Shown here: piece after piece, positions 41,928-50,287 of the stretch | Layout of the letters: each line of letters starts with the position of its first letter | Position numbering within the stretch: position 1 is the first letter of the stretch | Assembly (NCBI RefSeq): GCF_001420995.1 | Contig: NZ_CP012184.1 | Coordinates: 5,130,501 to 5,194,500 of the forward strand | From: Pseudonocardia sp. EC080619-01 | GTDB lineage: Bacteria > Actinomycetota > Actinomycetes > Mycobacteriales > Pseudonocardiaceae | Reading direction: 5' to 3' | DNA: 64,000 nucleotides | Position numbers and translations under genes: made by a program | The notes under the pieces: model-generated | Told to the model about the DNA's origin: nothing | What the model saw: the letters and a program-made list of their open reading frames with translations, nothing else | The model's database searches: none

Positions 41928-43391
41928 ATGCACGTCCTCGTCGTCGGCGCCACCGGCTACATCGGTTCGCGTCTCGTCCCGCGCCTGCTCGACGCCGGTC
42001 ACGACGTCCGCGTCCTGGCCCGCACCCCGGGCCGGGTCGCGGCGCACCCGTGGGCCGGGCGGGTCGACGTCGTCCCGGGGGACGCCCAGGACCCCGCCGA
42101 CGTGACCCGTGCCTGCACGGGGACCGACGCCGTCGTCCACCTGGTGCACGCCATGGACGGCCCCGGCTACGCCGACCGCGACCGGGCGGCGGCGCACGCG
42201 CTGGCCGACGGCGCCGCCGCCGCGGGCGTCCGCCGGATCGTGTACCTGGGCGGGCTGCAGCCCGATGACGACGCCCGCCGCGTCTCGACGCACCTGCGGT
42301 CCCGCCGCGAGGTCGGCGACATCCTGCTGGCCGGACCGGTGCCCGCGGCCGTCCTGCGGGCCGGGATCGTGGTCGGCACCGGGTCGGCGAGCTTCGAGAT
42401 GATCCGCCACCTCACCGAGACCGCGATGGGCGGCCCGCCGGTGCTGCCGCTGCCGGACCGGGCGTGGAACCGGATCCAGCCGGTCGCCGTCGACGACGTG
42501 CTGCACGCCCTCGCCGGCTGCCTCGACCTGCCGGACGACGTGGACCGGGCCTTCGACATCGGTGGACCGGACGTCCTCACCTACCGCGGCCTCATGAGCG
42601 GCTACGCCGCCGAGGCCGGGCTGGTGCGGCCGTTCCCGCTGCCGGTGCCGCTGTCCGCGCCGCGGCTCACCGCCCGTGCCGTCGCCGCGCTCACCCCGGT
42701 CGCCCGCGGGCTCGCCGAGCCGCTCGTCGAGTCCATGCGGCACGAGCTCGTCGCCGACCCCGGCGACATCGCCGCCCTCGACGCCCTGATCGGCCCGCCG
42801 CCCGGTGGTCACACGCCGTACCGGACGGCGGTCCGCCGCGCGCTCGACGGCGTCGGCGACGCCGGTCCCGGCCCCGCCGACGCCCCCGGCAGCGGGCCGG
42901 TGTCCTGGGAGACGACCGACACCCAGGAGGTCGACGCCCCGGCCGCGGCGGTGTGGTCGGTCGTCGAGACCCTGGGCGGCGAGCACGGCTGGTACACCGT
43001 CCCCGGCACGGCGACCCTGACCGGGGTCCTCGACGTGCTCGCGGGTGGACCGGGGAACCTGCCGCGCCGGCACTCCACCGGCCCGCCCCGCCTGGTCACC
43101 GGGGAACCGCTGGACCGCTGGGTGATCGAGACCGTCGAGCCCGGTGCCCGGCTGGTGCTGCGCGCGGCGTCCCGGCTGCCGGGCACCGCACACCTGGAGC
43201 TGCGGGTCCGCCCGACCGGACGCCTGACCAGCCGCTACGAGCAGACCCTCCGGTTCCGCCCGCACGGGCTCGCCGGACGGCTGGCGTGGCTGGCGGCGTA
43301 CCCGACCCAGCGGTTCGTGTTCGCGGTGATGGCGCAGACGCTGACCGGTGTCGCCGGAACCCGCTACCGCCGGACCGTCCGCGCCCTCTGA
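41928..43391 (+). CDS. NAD(P)-binding epimerase-like protein fused to DUF2867
   Basis: 487 aa two-domain protein. Residues 1-300: extended/atypical SDR fold with VVGATGYIGSRLVPRLL and VVHLVHAMDGPGYADRDR, NmrA-like. Residues about 320-487: DUF2867 domain, with the VWSVVETLGGEHGWYT segment and RLTSRYEQTLRFRPHGLAGRLAW near the C-terminus, an SRPBCC-like lipid-binding fold. The fusion is common in actinobacteria (YbjT-like); function unknown. 60 bp after azlD; probably its own transcript. Confidence 0.82.
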   Translation: MHVLVVGATGYIGSRLVPRLLDAGHDVRVLARTPGRVAAHPWAGRVDVVPGDAQDPADVTRACTGTDAVVHLVHAMDGPGYADRDRAAAHALADGAAAAGVRRIVYLGGLQPDDDARRVSTHLRSRREVGDILLAGPVPAAVLRAGIVVGTGSASFEMIRHLTETAMGGPPVLPLPDRAWNRIQPVAVDDVLHALAGCLDLPDDVDRAFDIGGPDVLTYRGLMSGYAAEAGLVRPFPLPVPLSAPRLTARAVAALTPVARGLAEPLVESMRHELVADPGDIAALDALIGPPPGGHTPYRTAVRRALDGVGDAGPGPADAPGSGPVSWETTDTQEVDAPAAAVWSVVETLGGEHGWYTVPGTATLTGVLDVLAGGPGNLPRRHSTGPPRLVTGEPLDRWVIETVEPGARLVLRAASRLPGTAHLELRVRPTGRLTSRYEQTLRFRPHGLAGRLAWLAAYPTQRFVFAVMAQTLTGVAGTRYRRTVRAL

Positions 43392-43395
43392 CCCG

Positions 43396-44637
43396 TCAGG
43401 AGGCCTCGCCCCGGGCCTGGGCCACCTGCTCCGCGCGGTCCTCGGCCGCGATCCGGGTCAGCTCGGCACCGGCGTCGGAGTCGCGGGTGAGGTTCTCGCC
43501 GGACTCCGGGTCGAACACGTGGATCTTCCGCGCGTCCAGCCAGAACTCGGCCTCCCGGCCCTCCCGGATCCGGCTCGTCGAGTCGATCGACACGATCGCC
43601 TGGGTCCGCAGCTGGTCGGAGTCGAGCTCGCGGGACAGCTCCTTGAGCTTCGCGTCGACCTCGGCGGGCGCCTCGTACGGGATGTAGGCGAACTGCGAGT
43701 CGCCCAGCCACTCGGTGACGTCGACCTTCGCGGTGAAGGTCGAGCCGACGTGCTTCTTGGCGTCGTCGACCAGCGACGCGTCCTCGAAGTACTCCGGCCG
43801 GATCCCCACCAGCACCAGCTCCTTGCCCTGCACCTTCCCGGCGCGGGCGGCGTCGAGCTCGATCGGCCCGAACGGTGTCTCCAGGGTGTTCCCGGAGACC
43901 GTCGCGGGGAGGAAGTTCATCGGGGGCGACCCGATGAAGCCGGCGACGAACAGGTTGACCGGCTGCTCGTAGAGCTCGCGCGGCGAGGCGACCTGCTGGA
44001 TGACGCCCTTGCGCAGCACGCAGACCCGGTCGCCGAGGGTCATCGCCTCGGTCTGGTCGTGCGTGACGTAGACCGTGGTGATGCCGAGGCGGCGCTGCAG
44101 CCGGGCGATCTCGGTCCGCATCTGGCCGCGCAGCTTGGCGTCCAGGTTGGACAGCGGCTCGTCGAAGAGGAACGCGTCCGCGTCCCGGACGATCGCGCGG
44201 CCCATCGCGACGCGCTGGCGCTGGCCGCCGGACAGGTTGGCCGGCTTGCGCTGCAGGTGCTCGTGCAGCTCCAGGACGCCCGCGGCGTCGTTCACCTTCT
44301 TCTGCACCTCGTCCTCGGGCGCCCTGGCCAGGCGCAGCGGGAACGCGATGTTCTCGAAGACCGACAGGTGCGGGTAGAGCGCGTAGTTCTGGAACACCAT
44401 CGACAGGTTCCGGTCGCGCGGGGCCTTCTCGTTGACCCGGGTGCCGTTGATGACCATGTCCCCGGAGCTGATGTCCTCCAGGCCCACGATCATGCGGAGC
44501 AGGGTCGACTTCCCGCAGCCGGACGGGCCGACGAGGATCATGAACTCGCCGTCGGCGATGTCCATGCTCACGTCGTTCACGGCCGGGAAGCCGTCCCCGT
44601 ACTTCTTGACGATGTTCTTCATCTCGATCGACGCCAT
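43396..44637 (-). CDS. sugC: Trehalose/disaccharide ABC transporter ATPase SugC
   Basis: 413 aa MalK/UgpC-type ATPase. Walker A VGPSGCGKST (about 36-45), Q-loop MVFQNYALYPHL, signature LSGGQRQRV, Walker B AFLFDEPLSNLDAKLR, His in VTHDQTEA. C-terminal OB-fold regulatory region (VGIRPEYFEDA, then the TOBE segments). Energises the neighbouring permeases. Last gene of the lpqY-sugA-sugB-sugC operon, 35 bp after sugB, with AGGAGAAAGGAA upstream. Confidence 0.9.
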   Translation of the reverse strand: MASIEMKNIVKKYGDGFPAVNDVSMDIADGEFMILVGPSGCGKSTLLRMIVGLEDISSGDMVINGTRVNEKAPRDRNLSMVFQNYALYPHLSVFENIAFPLRLARAPEDEVQKKVNDAAGVLELHEHLQRKPANLSGGQRQRVAMGRAIVRDADAFLFDEPLSNLDAKLRGQMRTEIARLQRRLGITTVYVTHDQTEAMTLGDRVCVLRKGVIQQVASPRELYEQPVNLFVAGFIGSPPMNFLPATVSGNTLETPFGPIELDAARAGKVQGKELVLVGIRPEYFEDASLVDDAKKHVGSTFTAKVDVTEWLGDSQFAYIPYEAPAEVDAKLKELSRELDSDQLRTQAIVSIDSTSRIREGREAEFWLDARKIHVFDPESGENLTRDSDAGAELTRIAAEDRAEQVAQARGEAS

Positions 44638-44672
44638 GGCCGGTCGGTTCCTTTCTCCTGAGTACGGGGTTC

Positions 44673-45506
44673 TCAGCCCTTGACGGCGCCGTTGGTCAGA
44701 CCGGCGACGATCCGCCGCTGGAAGATCAGGACGAGGACGACGACGGGGATGGTCACGATCACCGCCGCGGCCGCGATCGGGCCGTTCGGCGACTCGAACT
44801 GGGAGGCGCCGGAGAACAGCCCCAGTGCCGCGGGCACGGGGCGGGACGCGCTGGTGGAGGTCAGCGAGATCCCGTAGGCGAAGTCGTTCCAGGCGATGAA
44901 GAACGCGATGATCGCCGTCGTGAACACGCCGGGTGTCGCCAGCGGGACGATCACCTTCCGGAACGCCTGCCAGGTCGTCGCCCCGTCCACCTGCGCGGCC
45001 TGCTCCATCTCCCACGGGATCTCGCGGAAGAACGCCGACATCGTCCAGATCGACAGCGGCAGGGTCAGCGACAGGTAGGGGATGATCAGGCCGGGCCAGG
45101 TGTCGTAGAGCCCGATCTGGCGCCACAGGTTGAACAGCGGCGTGACGATCGAGATGACCGGGAAGATCGCCACCGCGAGTGCGGTGGAGAGGATCAGCTT
45201 CTTGCCGCTGAAGTCGAGCCGGGCGATCGCGTAGGCGGCGAACATCGACAGCACGCAGGCGATGAACGTCGCGATCAGCACGATGCCGAACGAGTTCCGC
45301 AGCGCGGGCAGGAACAGCTCGGCGGCGTCACCGACCAGGATCTGCTCGTAGTTCTCCCAGGACAGCGCCGTCGGGAGGAACTGGCCGTTCGCGATGTCGT
45401 CGGACGACTTCAGCGACAGCGACACGATCCAGCCCACCGGGAACAGCGCGTAGACCACGATCGCGACACCGGCGACGATCCACAGGACCTTCTCGCGGGT
45501 GGACAT
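44673..45506 (-). CDS. sugB: Trehalose/disaccharide ABC transporter permease SugB
   Basis: 277 aa MalG-type permease, six membrane helices. EAA loop: EMEQAAQVDGATTWQAFRKVIVPLATPG; helix 1 LWIVAGVAIVVYALFPVGWIV. Contacts SugC through the EAA loop and pairs with SugA. Start codon sits one base from the sugA stop (shared T at 45506). Together with the other genes it imports a disaccharide, most probably trehalose by similarity to the mycobacterial system. Confidence 0.88.
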   Translation of the reverse strand: MSTREKVLWIVAGVAIVVYALFPVGWIVSLSLKSSDDIANGQFLPTALSWENYEQILVGDAAELFLPALRNSFGIVLIATFIACVLSMFAAYAIARLDFSGKKLILSTALAVAIFPVISIVTPLFNLWRQIGLYDTWPGLIIPYLSLTLPLSIWTMSAFFREIPWEMEQAAQVDGATTWQAFRKVIVPLATPGVFTTAIIAFFIAWNDFAYGISLTSTSASRPVPAALGLFSGASQFESPNGPIAAAAVIVTIPVVVLVLIFQRRIVAGLTNGAVKG

Positions 45507-46468
45507 CACTTCTCCCCTCGGGCCTGGGACAGGTCGACCTTGAAGCCCTTGATGAATCCGACGCAGATGACGACCACCGACAGGAACAGCAGCACCGACA
45601 CCGCGGAGCCGAGCCCGATCTCCACCCGGGCGATCGTCTGCCGGTACGCCAGGAACGAGACCGTCTCGGTGTCGTTGGCGCCGTTCGTCATCACGAAGAC
45701 CGTGTCGAACACCCGGAACGCGTCCAGGGTGCGGAACAGCAGGGCCACCATGATGGCGGCCTTCATGTTCGGGATGGTCACCTTCCACATCCGCTGCCAC
45801 CAGGTCGCGCCGTCGACGCGGGCGGCCTCCTGCAGGACGTCCGGCACCTGGGCGAGGCCGGCCAGCAGCAGCAGCGAGATGAAGGGCGTCGTCTTCCAGA
45901 TCTCCGCCAGGCAGATCACGAACAGCGACGAGAACGTCCCGCCGAACCAGTCGGTGTCCGCGGCGACGCCGGGCACCCAGTCGAACCACGAGTTCACGAA
46001 CCCGGAGTCCAGCGAGAACGCGTACTGCCAGGCGAACGCCGAGACGACCGTGATCACGGCGTACGGGATGAGGATCGCGGCCCGCAGCACCGGCCGGATG
46101 GCCTTGAGCGCGTTCATCATCACCAGGGCGAGGGCGAAGCCCAGCACCAGCTCGACCGCGACCGTGACCACGGTGATGAACACGGTGACGCCGAACGAGA
46201 TCCACCAGATCTCGTCGGTCAGGATCACCGCGTAGTTGTTCAGCCCGACGAACGAGATGTTGTCCGGGTCGGTCAGCCGGTAGTCGAACAGCGAGTACCA
46301 GACCGCCTGCACGATCGGGTACGCGGTGACCAGCAGCATGACGGCGAACGCGGGGCCGGCCAGCATCCAGCCGAGCCGCTGCTCGGACCGGGCCCGGTCG
46401 CTCGGGTCGCGACCGGCCGGGGAGGCCGCGGTGTCCCCGGTGCCGGGCTTCACCGACGTCGTGGTCAC
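45506..46468 (-). CDS. sugA: Trehalose/disaccharide ABC transporter permease SugA
   Basis: 320 aa MalF-type permease. Helix 1 LGWMLAGPAFAVMLLVTAYPI, the SLFDYRLTDPDNISFVGLNNY periplasmic start, EAA loop VLQEAARVDGATWWQRMWKVTIPNM. N-terminal 30 residues are cytoplasmic and hydrophilic. GTG start overlaps the lpqY stop (GTGA). Counterpart of mycobacterial SugA. Confidence 0.88.
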   Translation of the reverse strand: MTTTSVKPGTGDTAASPAGRDPSDRARSEQRLGWMLAGPAFAVMLLVTAYPIVQAVWYSLFDYRLTDPDNISFVGLNNYAVILTDEIWWISFGVTVFITVVTVAVELVLGFALALVMMNALKAIRPVLRAAILIPYAVITVVSAFAWQYAFSLDSGFVNSWFDWVPGVAADTDWFGGTFSSLFVICLAEIWKTTPFISLLLLAGLAQVPDVLQEAARVDGATWWQRMWKVTIPNMKAAIMVALLFRTLDAFRVFDTVFVMTNGANDTETVSFLAYRQTIARVEIGLGSAVSVLLFLSVVVICVGFIKGFKVDLSQARGEK

Positions 46469-47760
46469 AGCAGTTCCTCCTTCGCCAGGACCGCCTTGAT
46501 CAGGGCGGCGGTCGCCGGGCCGACGCCGGGCGGGTCGATGCCCGCGGTCGGGTGGTAGTTGCGCTGGATCGACTCCGAGACCTCGCTGTAGTACGCGGTC
46601 TGCGGGCGGGGCTTCGCCTGCTGCAGCGACTGCGCGATCACCGGCGCCATCGGGAACTCCTCCACGACCTCGGGGTCGGTGAACACCGACGTCTTGGCCG
46701 CGGGGTTGCCGTTGGTGAGGAAGTACTGCTTCTGGTTCTCCTCGGACACGATGCACTCGGTGGCGTCGTAGGCCAGGTCGACGTGCGGGCTGAACGCGCC
46801 GACGCCCAGGTTGATCCCGCCGTACGGCGGGGCCGGCCGGGTGCCGGCGGTGACCTGCGGGTAGATCGCCCACCCGAAGTCGTCCAGTGTGGCCTGGTCG
46901 ACGGTGCCGTCCTCGACGGCGCTCTTCACCTTGCCCCAGACGAACGGCCAGTTCACCTGGAACATCGCGTCACCGGCCTGGAACGCGTTGGAGTTCTCGT
47001 CCTCCGACGCGGTCGAGAAGCCCGGCCCGCCGACGGCGGAGACGTTCTTCATGATCTCGGCGGCCTTCGTCGCGGCCGGCGAGTCCAGCCCCAGCTCGAC
47101 CCCCTCGGGGTCCTCAGGGGACGGGTTGGTGACGATCTCCCCGCCGCCCGACTCCACCAGCGCGTTCAGCCACACGGTGAGCGACTCGGCGCGGATGCCC
47201 TGCGCGGCGATCGTCGAGTTCTGCCGCTGCGCCGCGGCGATCACCTGGTCCCAGGTGACGGGCTTCGACATGTCGAGACCGGTGGCCGCGACCTGCGACG
47301 TGCGGTACCAGAGCAGCTGGGTGTTGGCCCAGAACGGGACCGTCACGAGCTCGCCGTTCCAGCTCGCGCCCTCCTTCGCCGAGTTCACGACGCCTGCCGT
47401 GGTGCGCTGCGCGACGTCCTGCGGGACGGGGGCGAGGAAGCCGGCCTCGGCGAACTCGGGGATGTAGGGCGGGTCGATCGACATGATGTCGATCGAGCTG
47501 TCGTTGGCGGCGAGCCGCCGGATCAGCTGCTGCCGTTGCTCGGAGGACTGGCGCGGCAGGGTCGAGACCTCGATCCGGTACGCCCCGTTCGACGCCGCGG
47601 TGCAGGCGGCCGCGATCTCGGCCTGCCCGCCGTCGTCGGGGTTGATGTACCAGTTCAGGACGGGTGGGCCCGCGGGTGCACCCCCGCAGCCGGCCAGGCC
47701 GACGAGTGCGGCTGCGGCCACACCGGCGGCCAGCACCCTTCTCCACCGTGCGTGACGCAT
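46465..47760 (-). CDS. lpqY: LpqY-type sugar-binding lipoprotein
   Basis: 431 aa extracytoplasmic binding lipoprotein. Lipobox LAGC at Cys25 after a basic/hydrophobic signal. Strong likeness to mycobacterial LpqY in segments such as STLPRQSSEQRQQLIRRLA, DIMSIDPPYIPEFAEAGFL, VPFWANTQLLWYRTSQV and MFQVNWPFVWGKV. LpqY binds trehalose released during mycolate transfer; in a mycolate-free host it would scavenge external trehalose or a related disaccharide. ATG has GGAGTT upstream. First gene of the operon, divergent from lacI, with an operator in the promoter. Confidence 0.88.
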   Translation of the reverse strand: MRHARWRRVLAAGVAAAALVGLAGCGGAPAGPPVLNWYINPDDGGQAEIAAACTAASNGAYRIEVSTLPRQSSEQRQQLIRRLAANDSSIDIMSIDPPYIPEFAEAGFLAPVPQDVAQRTTAGVVNSAKEGASWNGELVTVPFWANTQLLWYRTSQVAATGLDMSKPVTWDQVIAAAQRQNSTIAAQGIRAESLTVWLNALVESGGGEIVTNPSPEDPEGVELGLDSPAATKAAEIMKNVSAVGGPGFSTASEDENSNAFQAGDAMFQVNWPFVWGKVKSAVEDGTVDQATLDDFGWAIYPQVTAGTRPAPPYGGINLGVGAFSPHVDLAYDATECIVSEENQKQYFLTNGNPAAKTSVFTDPEVVEEFPMAPVIAQSLQQAKPRPQTAYYSEVSESIQRNYHPTAGIDPPGVGPATAALIKAVLAKEELL

Positions 47761-47815
47761 GGTCAACTCCGAACTCCTGTGTTCGTACCGCGATGCCGCC
47801 GACGGCGTTGGAAGC

Positions 47816-47856
47816 GTTTGCAAACAGACTGTGCGCCAGCGACACGATCGTGTCAA
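47816..47856 (-). promoter_or_regulatory. lpqY promoter with LacI-type operator and second palindrome
   Basis: Minus strand: -35 TTGACA (47856-47851), 17-bp spacer, -10 CACAGT (47833-47828). GTTTGCAAAC, a perfect 10-bp palindrome of the LacI/CcpA kind, lies just downstream at 47816-47825. GACACGATCGTGTC, a perfect 14-bp palindrome, covers the -35 side at 47841-47854. Confidence 0.75.
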
Positions 47857-47937
47857 GGGTCACACCGTTGCCGCAGGTCGGTGCCCGATCCTGGCCGACG
47901 GGTCTGATTCGGTCCAGCTCGGACCGGTAACATCCGG

Positions 47938-47968
47938 GCTTGCAATCGCTTGCAGTATTCGTCATACA
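47938..47968 (+). promoter_or_regulatory. lacI promoter with operator-like site
   Basis: -35 TTGCAA (47940-47945), 17-bp spacer, -10 CATACA (47963-47968), start codon 6 nt later. GCTTGCAATC (47938-47947) matches the lpqY operator at 8 of 10 positions, suggesting autoregulation. Confidence 0.55.
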
Positions 47969-47974
47969 TGTCCG

Positions 47975-49006
47975 GTGTCCGGACCGGTCAACCTGGCCGA
48001 CGTGGCCCGGCTGGCAGGCGTGTCGCCGGCGACCGCGTCGCGTGCGCTCAGCGACCACCCGCACGTCGCCGAGGCCACTCGGGCCCGCGTGTGGGCGGCC
48101 GCCCGCGCCCTGGAGTACGTCGTGTCACCGGAGGCGTCCGGACTCGCGCGCGGCCGCACCGGGCGGATCGCGGTCGTCGTCCCGCACCTGGCGCGGTGGT
48201 GGTTCGGCGCCGCGCTGGAGGGACTGTCCGAGGTGGCCCGCGCCGCCGCGACCGACGTCCTGCTCTACCGGCTCGGGGACACGGAGTCGCGGCGCGCGTT
48301 CTTCGACGAGCTGCCGGCCCGCCGGCGGGCCGACGCCGTCGTCCTGCTCGGGTTCGGTGTGGACGAGCGCGAGCGCGGACGGCTGGACCGGATCGGTGTC
48401 GGGATCGTCTCGGCAGGAACCCGGATCGGCAGCCACCCGTCGGTGTCGATCGACGAGTACGCGGCGGGCCGGCAGGCCGTGGACCACCTGCTGCACCTCG
48501 GGCACCGGCGGATCGGGATGATCGTGACGACCGATCCGGAGCTGGACCCGGTCCAGCCGGCGGGGCGCTCGTCGGCGTACCGGCGGGCGCTCGCCGACGC
48601 GGGTGTCCCGGCCGACCCGGGGCTGGTCGCGACGGTGCCCTGGAGCCCGGAGGGAGGTGCCCGCGCGATGGGGGAGCTGCTGGGCCTGCCCGAGCCGCCG
48701 ACGGCCGTCTACGCCCACTCCGACGAGGTGGCCCTCGGTGCCGTCGGCACGCTGCGGCGGGCCGGCCTGCGCGTGCCCGAGGACGTCTCGGTGATCGGCA
48801 TCGACGACCACCCGCTCGCCGCGCTCACCGACCTGTCCACGGTGGCCCAGCCGGCCGCCGAGCAGGGCGCCGTGGCCGCGCGGTCGGCGCTCGCCGGGAT
48901 CGCGGGCGAGCCGGTCGAGCCGGTCGTCACGGTCCCGACCCGGCTGGTCATCCGGGGATCGACGGCGCCGCCCGCGGACCGGCGTCCGGCCCGGGGGGTG
49001 TCCTGA
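47975..49006 (+). CDS. LacI-family repressor of the lpqY-sugABC operon
   Basis: 343 aa. HTH and hinge: NLADVARLAGVSPATASRALSDHPHVAEATRARVWAAARAL. Periplasmic-binding-like effector domain: GRIAVVVPHLARWWFG, DAVVLLGFG, VSIDEYAAGRQAVDHLLHLGHRRIGMI, TAVYAHSDEVALGAVGTL, VSVIGIDDHPLAALTDLSTV. Divergent from lpqY with LacI-like operators at both promoters, so it presumably responds to the transported sugar. GTG at 47975 gives the HTH at the usual distance from the N-terminus; longer frames start before the promoter. Confidence 0.9.
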   Translation: MSGPVNLADVARLAGVSPATASRALSDHPHVAEATRARVWAAARALEYVVSPEASGLARGRTGRIAVVVPHLARWWFGAALEGLSEVARAAATDVLLYRLGDTESRRAFFDELPARRRADAVVLLGFGVDERERGRLDRIGVGIVSAGTRIGSHPSVSIDEYAAGRQAVDHLLHLGHRRIGMIVTTDPELDPVQPAGRSSAYRRALADAGVPADPGLVATVPWSPEGGARAMGELLGLPEPPTAVYAHSDEVALGAVGTLRRAGLRVPEDVSVIGIDDHPLAALTDLSTVAQPAAEQGAVAARSALAGIAGEPVEPVVTVPTRLVIRGSTAPPADRRPARGVS

Positions 49007-50278
49007 ATGGCCCGCCCCGGCGCGGAGCGGCCGCCCGAGGTGGTGCTGCGCACCCCCGGTCCCGGGCTGATCGGGCTGCCCTGGGAGCTCCCGCTCGCGG
49101 AGTGGGACGAGACCGAGGTCCCGTTGCGCGACATCGAGGTCGGCACCAGCAGGCACCTGGTCCGCTTCGTCGAGGCCGACGGGGCGCTGTGGGCGCTGAA
49201 GGACCTCCCCGAGCGGATCGCGCGCCGGGAGTACGAGGTGCTGCGCCACCTGGAGGACGAGTGCCTGCCCGCGGTGAAGCCGGCCGGGTTCGTGAACCAG
49301 CCCGCGCACGAGACCGCGATCCTCGTGACCCGCTACCTCACCGGATCCTGGCAGTACCGGCGGCTGATCATGCGGCTGCCGCCGAACCGGCCCCGGCACC
49401 GCGCCCGGCTGTTCGACGCGATGATCTCGCTGCTCGTCGACCTACACCGGCACGGCGTGTTCTGGGGCGACTGCTCGCTGAACAACACGCTCTTCGTCCG
49501 GGACGGCCAGACCCTGCAGGCCTCCCTGGTCGACGCCGAGACCAGCGAGGTGCACCCGACCGGCCTGTCGGACGGGCAGCGCGAGCTCGACCTGTCGATC
49601 CTCGTCGAGAACGTCGCCGCCGGGATGATCGATCTCGCGGAGTCCCTGGACCGCCCGCCGGAGATCGTCCCGCAGCTGATCGACGAGGCCACCGCACTGC
49701 CGGACCGCTACCGGCAGCTGTGGGACGCACTGCACACCACCCCGGTGTTCGCCTTCGGTGACCGCTACCGGATCGAAGGCGTGATCCGCGAGCTCAACGA
49801 CCTCGGGTTCGCCGTCGACGAGGTCTCGCTGCGCCCGGTCGGCGACGGCCGGTCCCGGCTGCAGGTCTCCGTCGGCGACCGGACCTTCCACTGCACGCTG
49901 CTGCGCCGGCTCACCGGCGTCGAGGTGGGGGAGGGGCAGGCCCGGATCCTGCTCGGCGACCTCAACGCGCACCGGGAGTGGATGCGCGGGCGGACGGGGC
50001 AGGACGTCTCCGAGCGGGTCGCCGCGCGCAGCTGGGCCGACCACTGCCTGGAGCCGGGGATGCGGGCCGCGCACGAGGCGCTGGGCGGGGTCGGCTCCGA
50101 GGTGCAGGCCTATTGCGACCTGCTCGAGGTGCGCTGGCTCCTGTCCGAGAGGGCCGGGGCCGACGTCGGCAACGAGGCCGCGCTCGCGGCGCTCGGCGGG
50201 CGGGCGCCGACCGACTCCGCGGCGAAGATGGCGGTCGCCGACACGCGGGACGACCAGCTTCCGCGCAGCACCGACTGA
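49007..50278 (+). CDS. DUF4032 protein with Kdo/WaaP-like kinase fold
   Basis: 423 aa. N-terminal lipopolysaccharide-kinase-like domain: VEADGALWALKDLPERIARREYEVLRHLED (Lys and Glu positions), then LLVDLHRHGVFWGDCSLNNTLFV, where H-x-x-G-V-x-x-x-D is a catalytic loop equivalent, and SLVDAETSEVHP as metal-binding Asp. The DUF4032 region follows (from about 225: LWDALHTTPVFAFGDRYRIE). Substrate unknown. ATG starts one base after the lacI stop, so it is cotranscribed with the regulator rather than the transporter. Confidence 0.82.
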   Translation: MARPGAERPPEVVLRTPGPGLIGLPWELPLAEWDETEVPLRDIEVGTSRHLVRFVEADGALWALKDLPERIARREYEVLRHLEDECLPAVKPAGFVNQPAHETAILVTRYLTGSWQYRRLIMRLPPNRPRHRARLFDAMISLLVDLHRHGVFWGDCSLNNTLFVRDGQTLQASLVDAETSEVHPTGLSDGQRELDLSILVENVAAGMIDLAESLDRPPEIVPQLIDEATALPDRYRQLWDALHTTPVFAFGDRYRIEGVIRELNDLGFAVDEVSLRPVGDGRSRLQVSVGDRTFHCTLLRRLTGVEVGEGQARILLGDLNAHREWMRGRTGQDVSERVAARSWADHCLEPGMRAAHEALGGVGSEVQAYCDLLEVRWLLSERAGADVGNEAALAALGGRAPTDSAAKMAVADTRDDQLPRSTD

Positions 50279-50287
50279 ACCGGCCGG

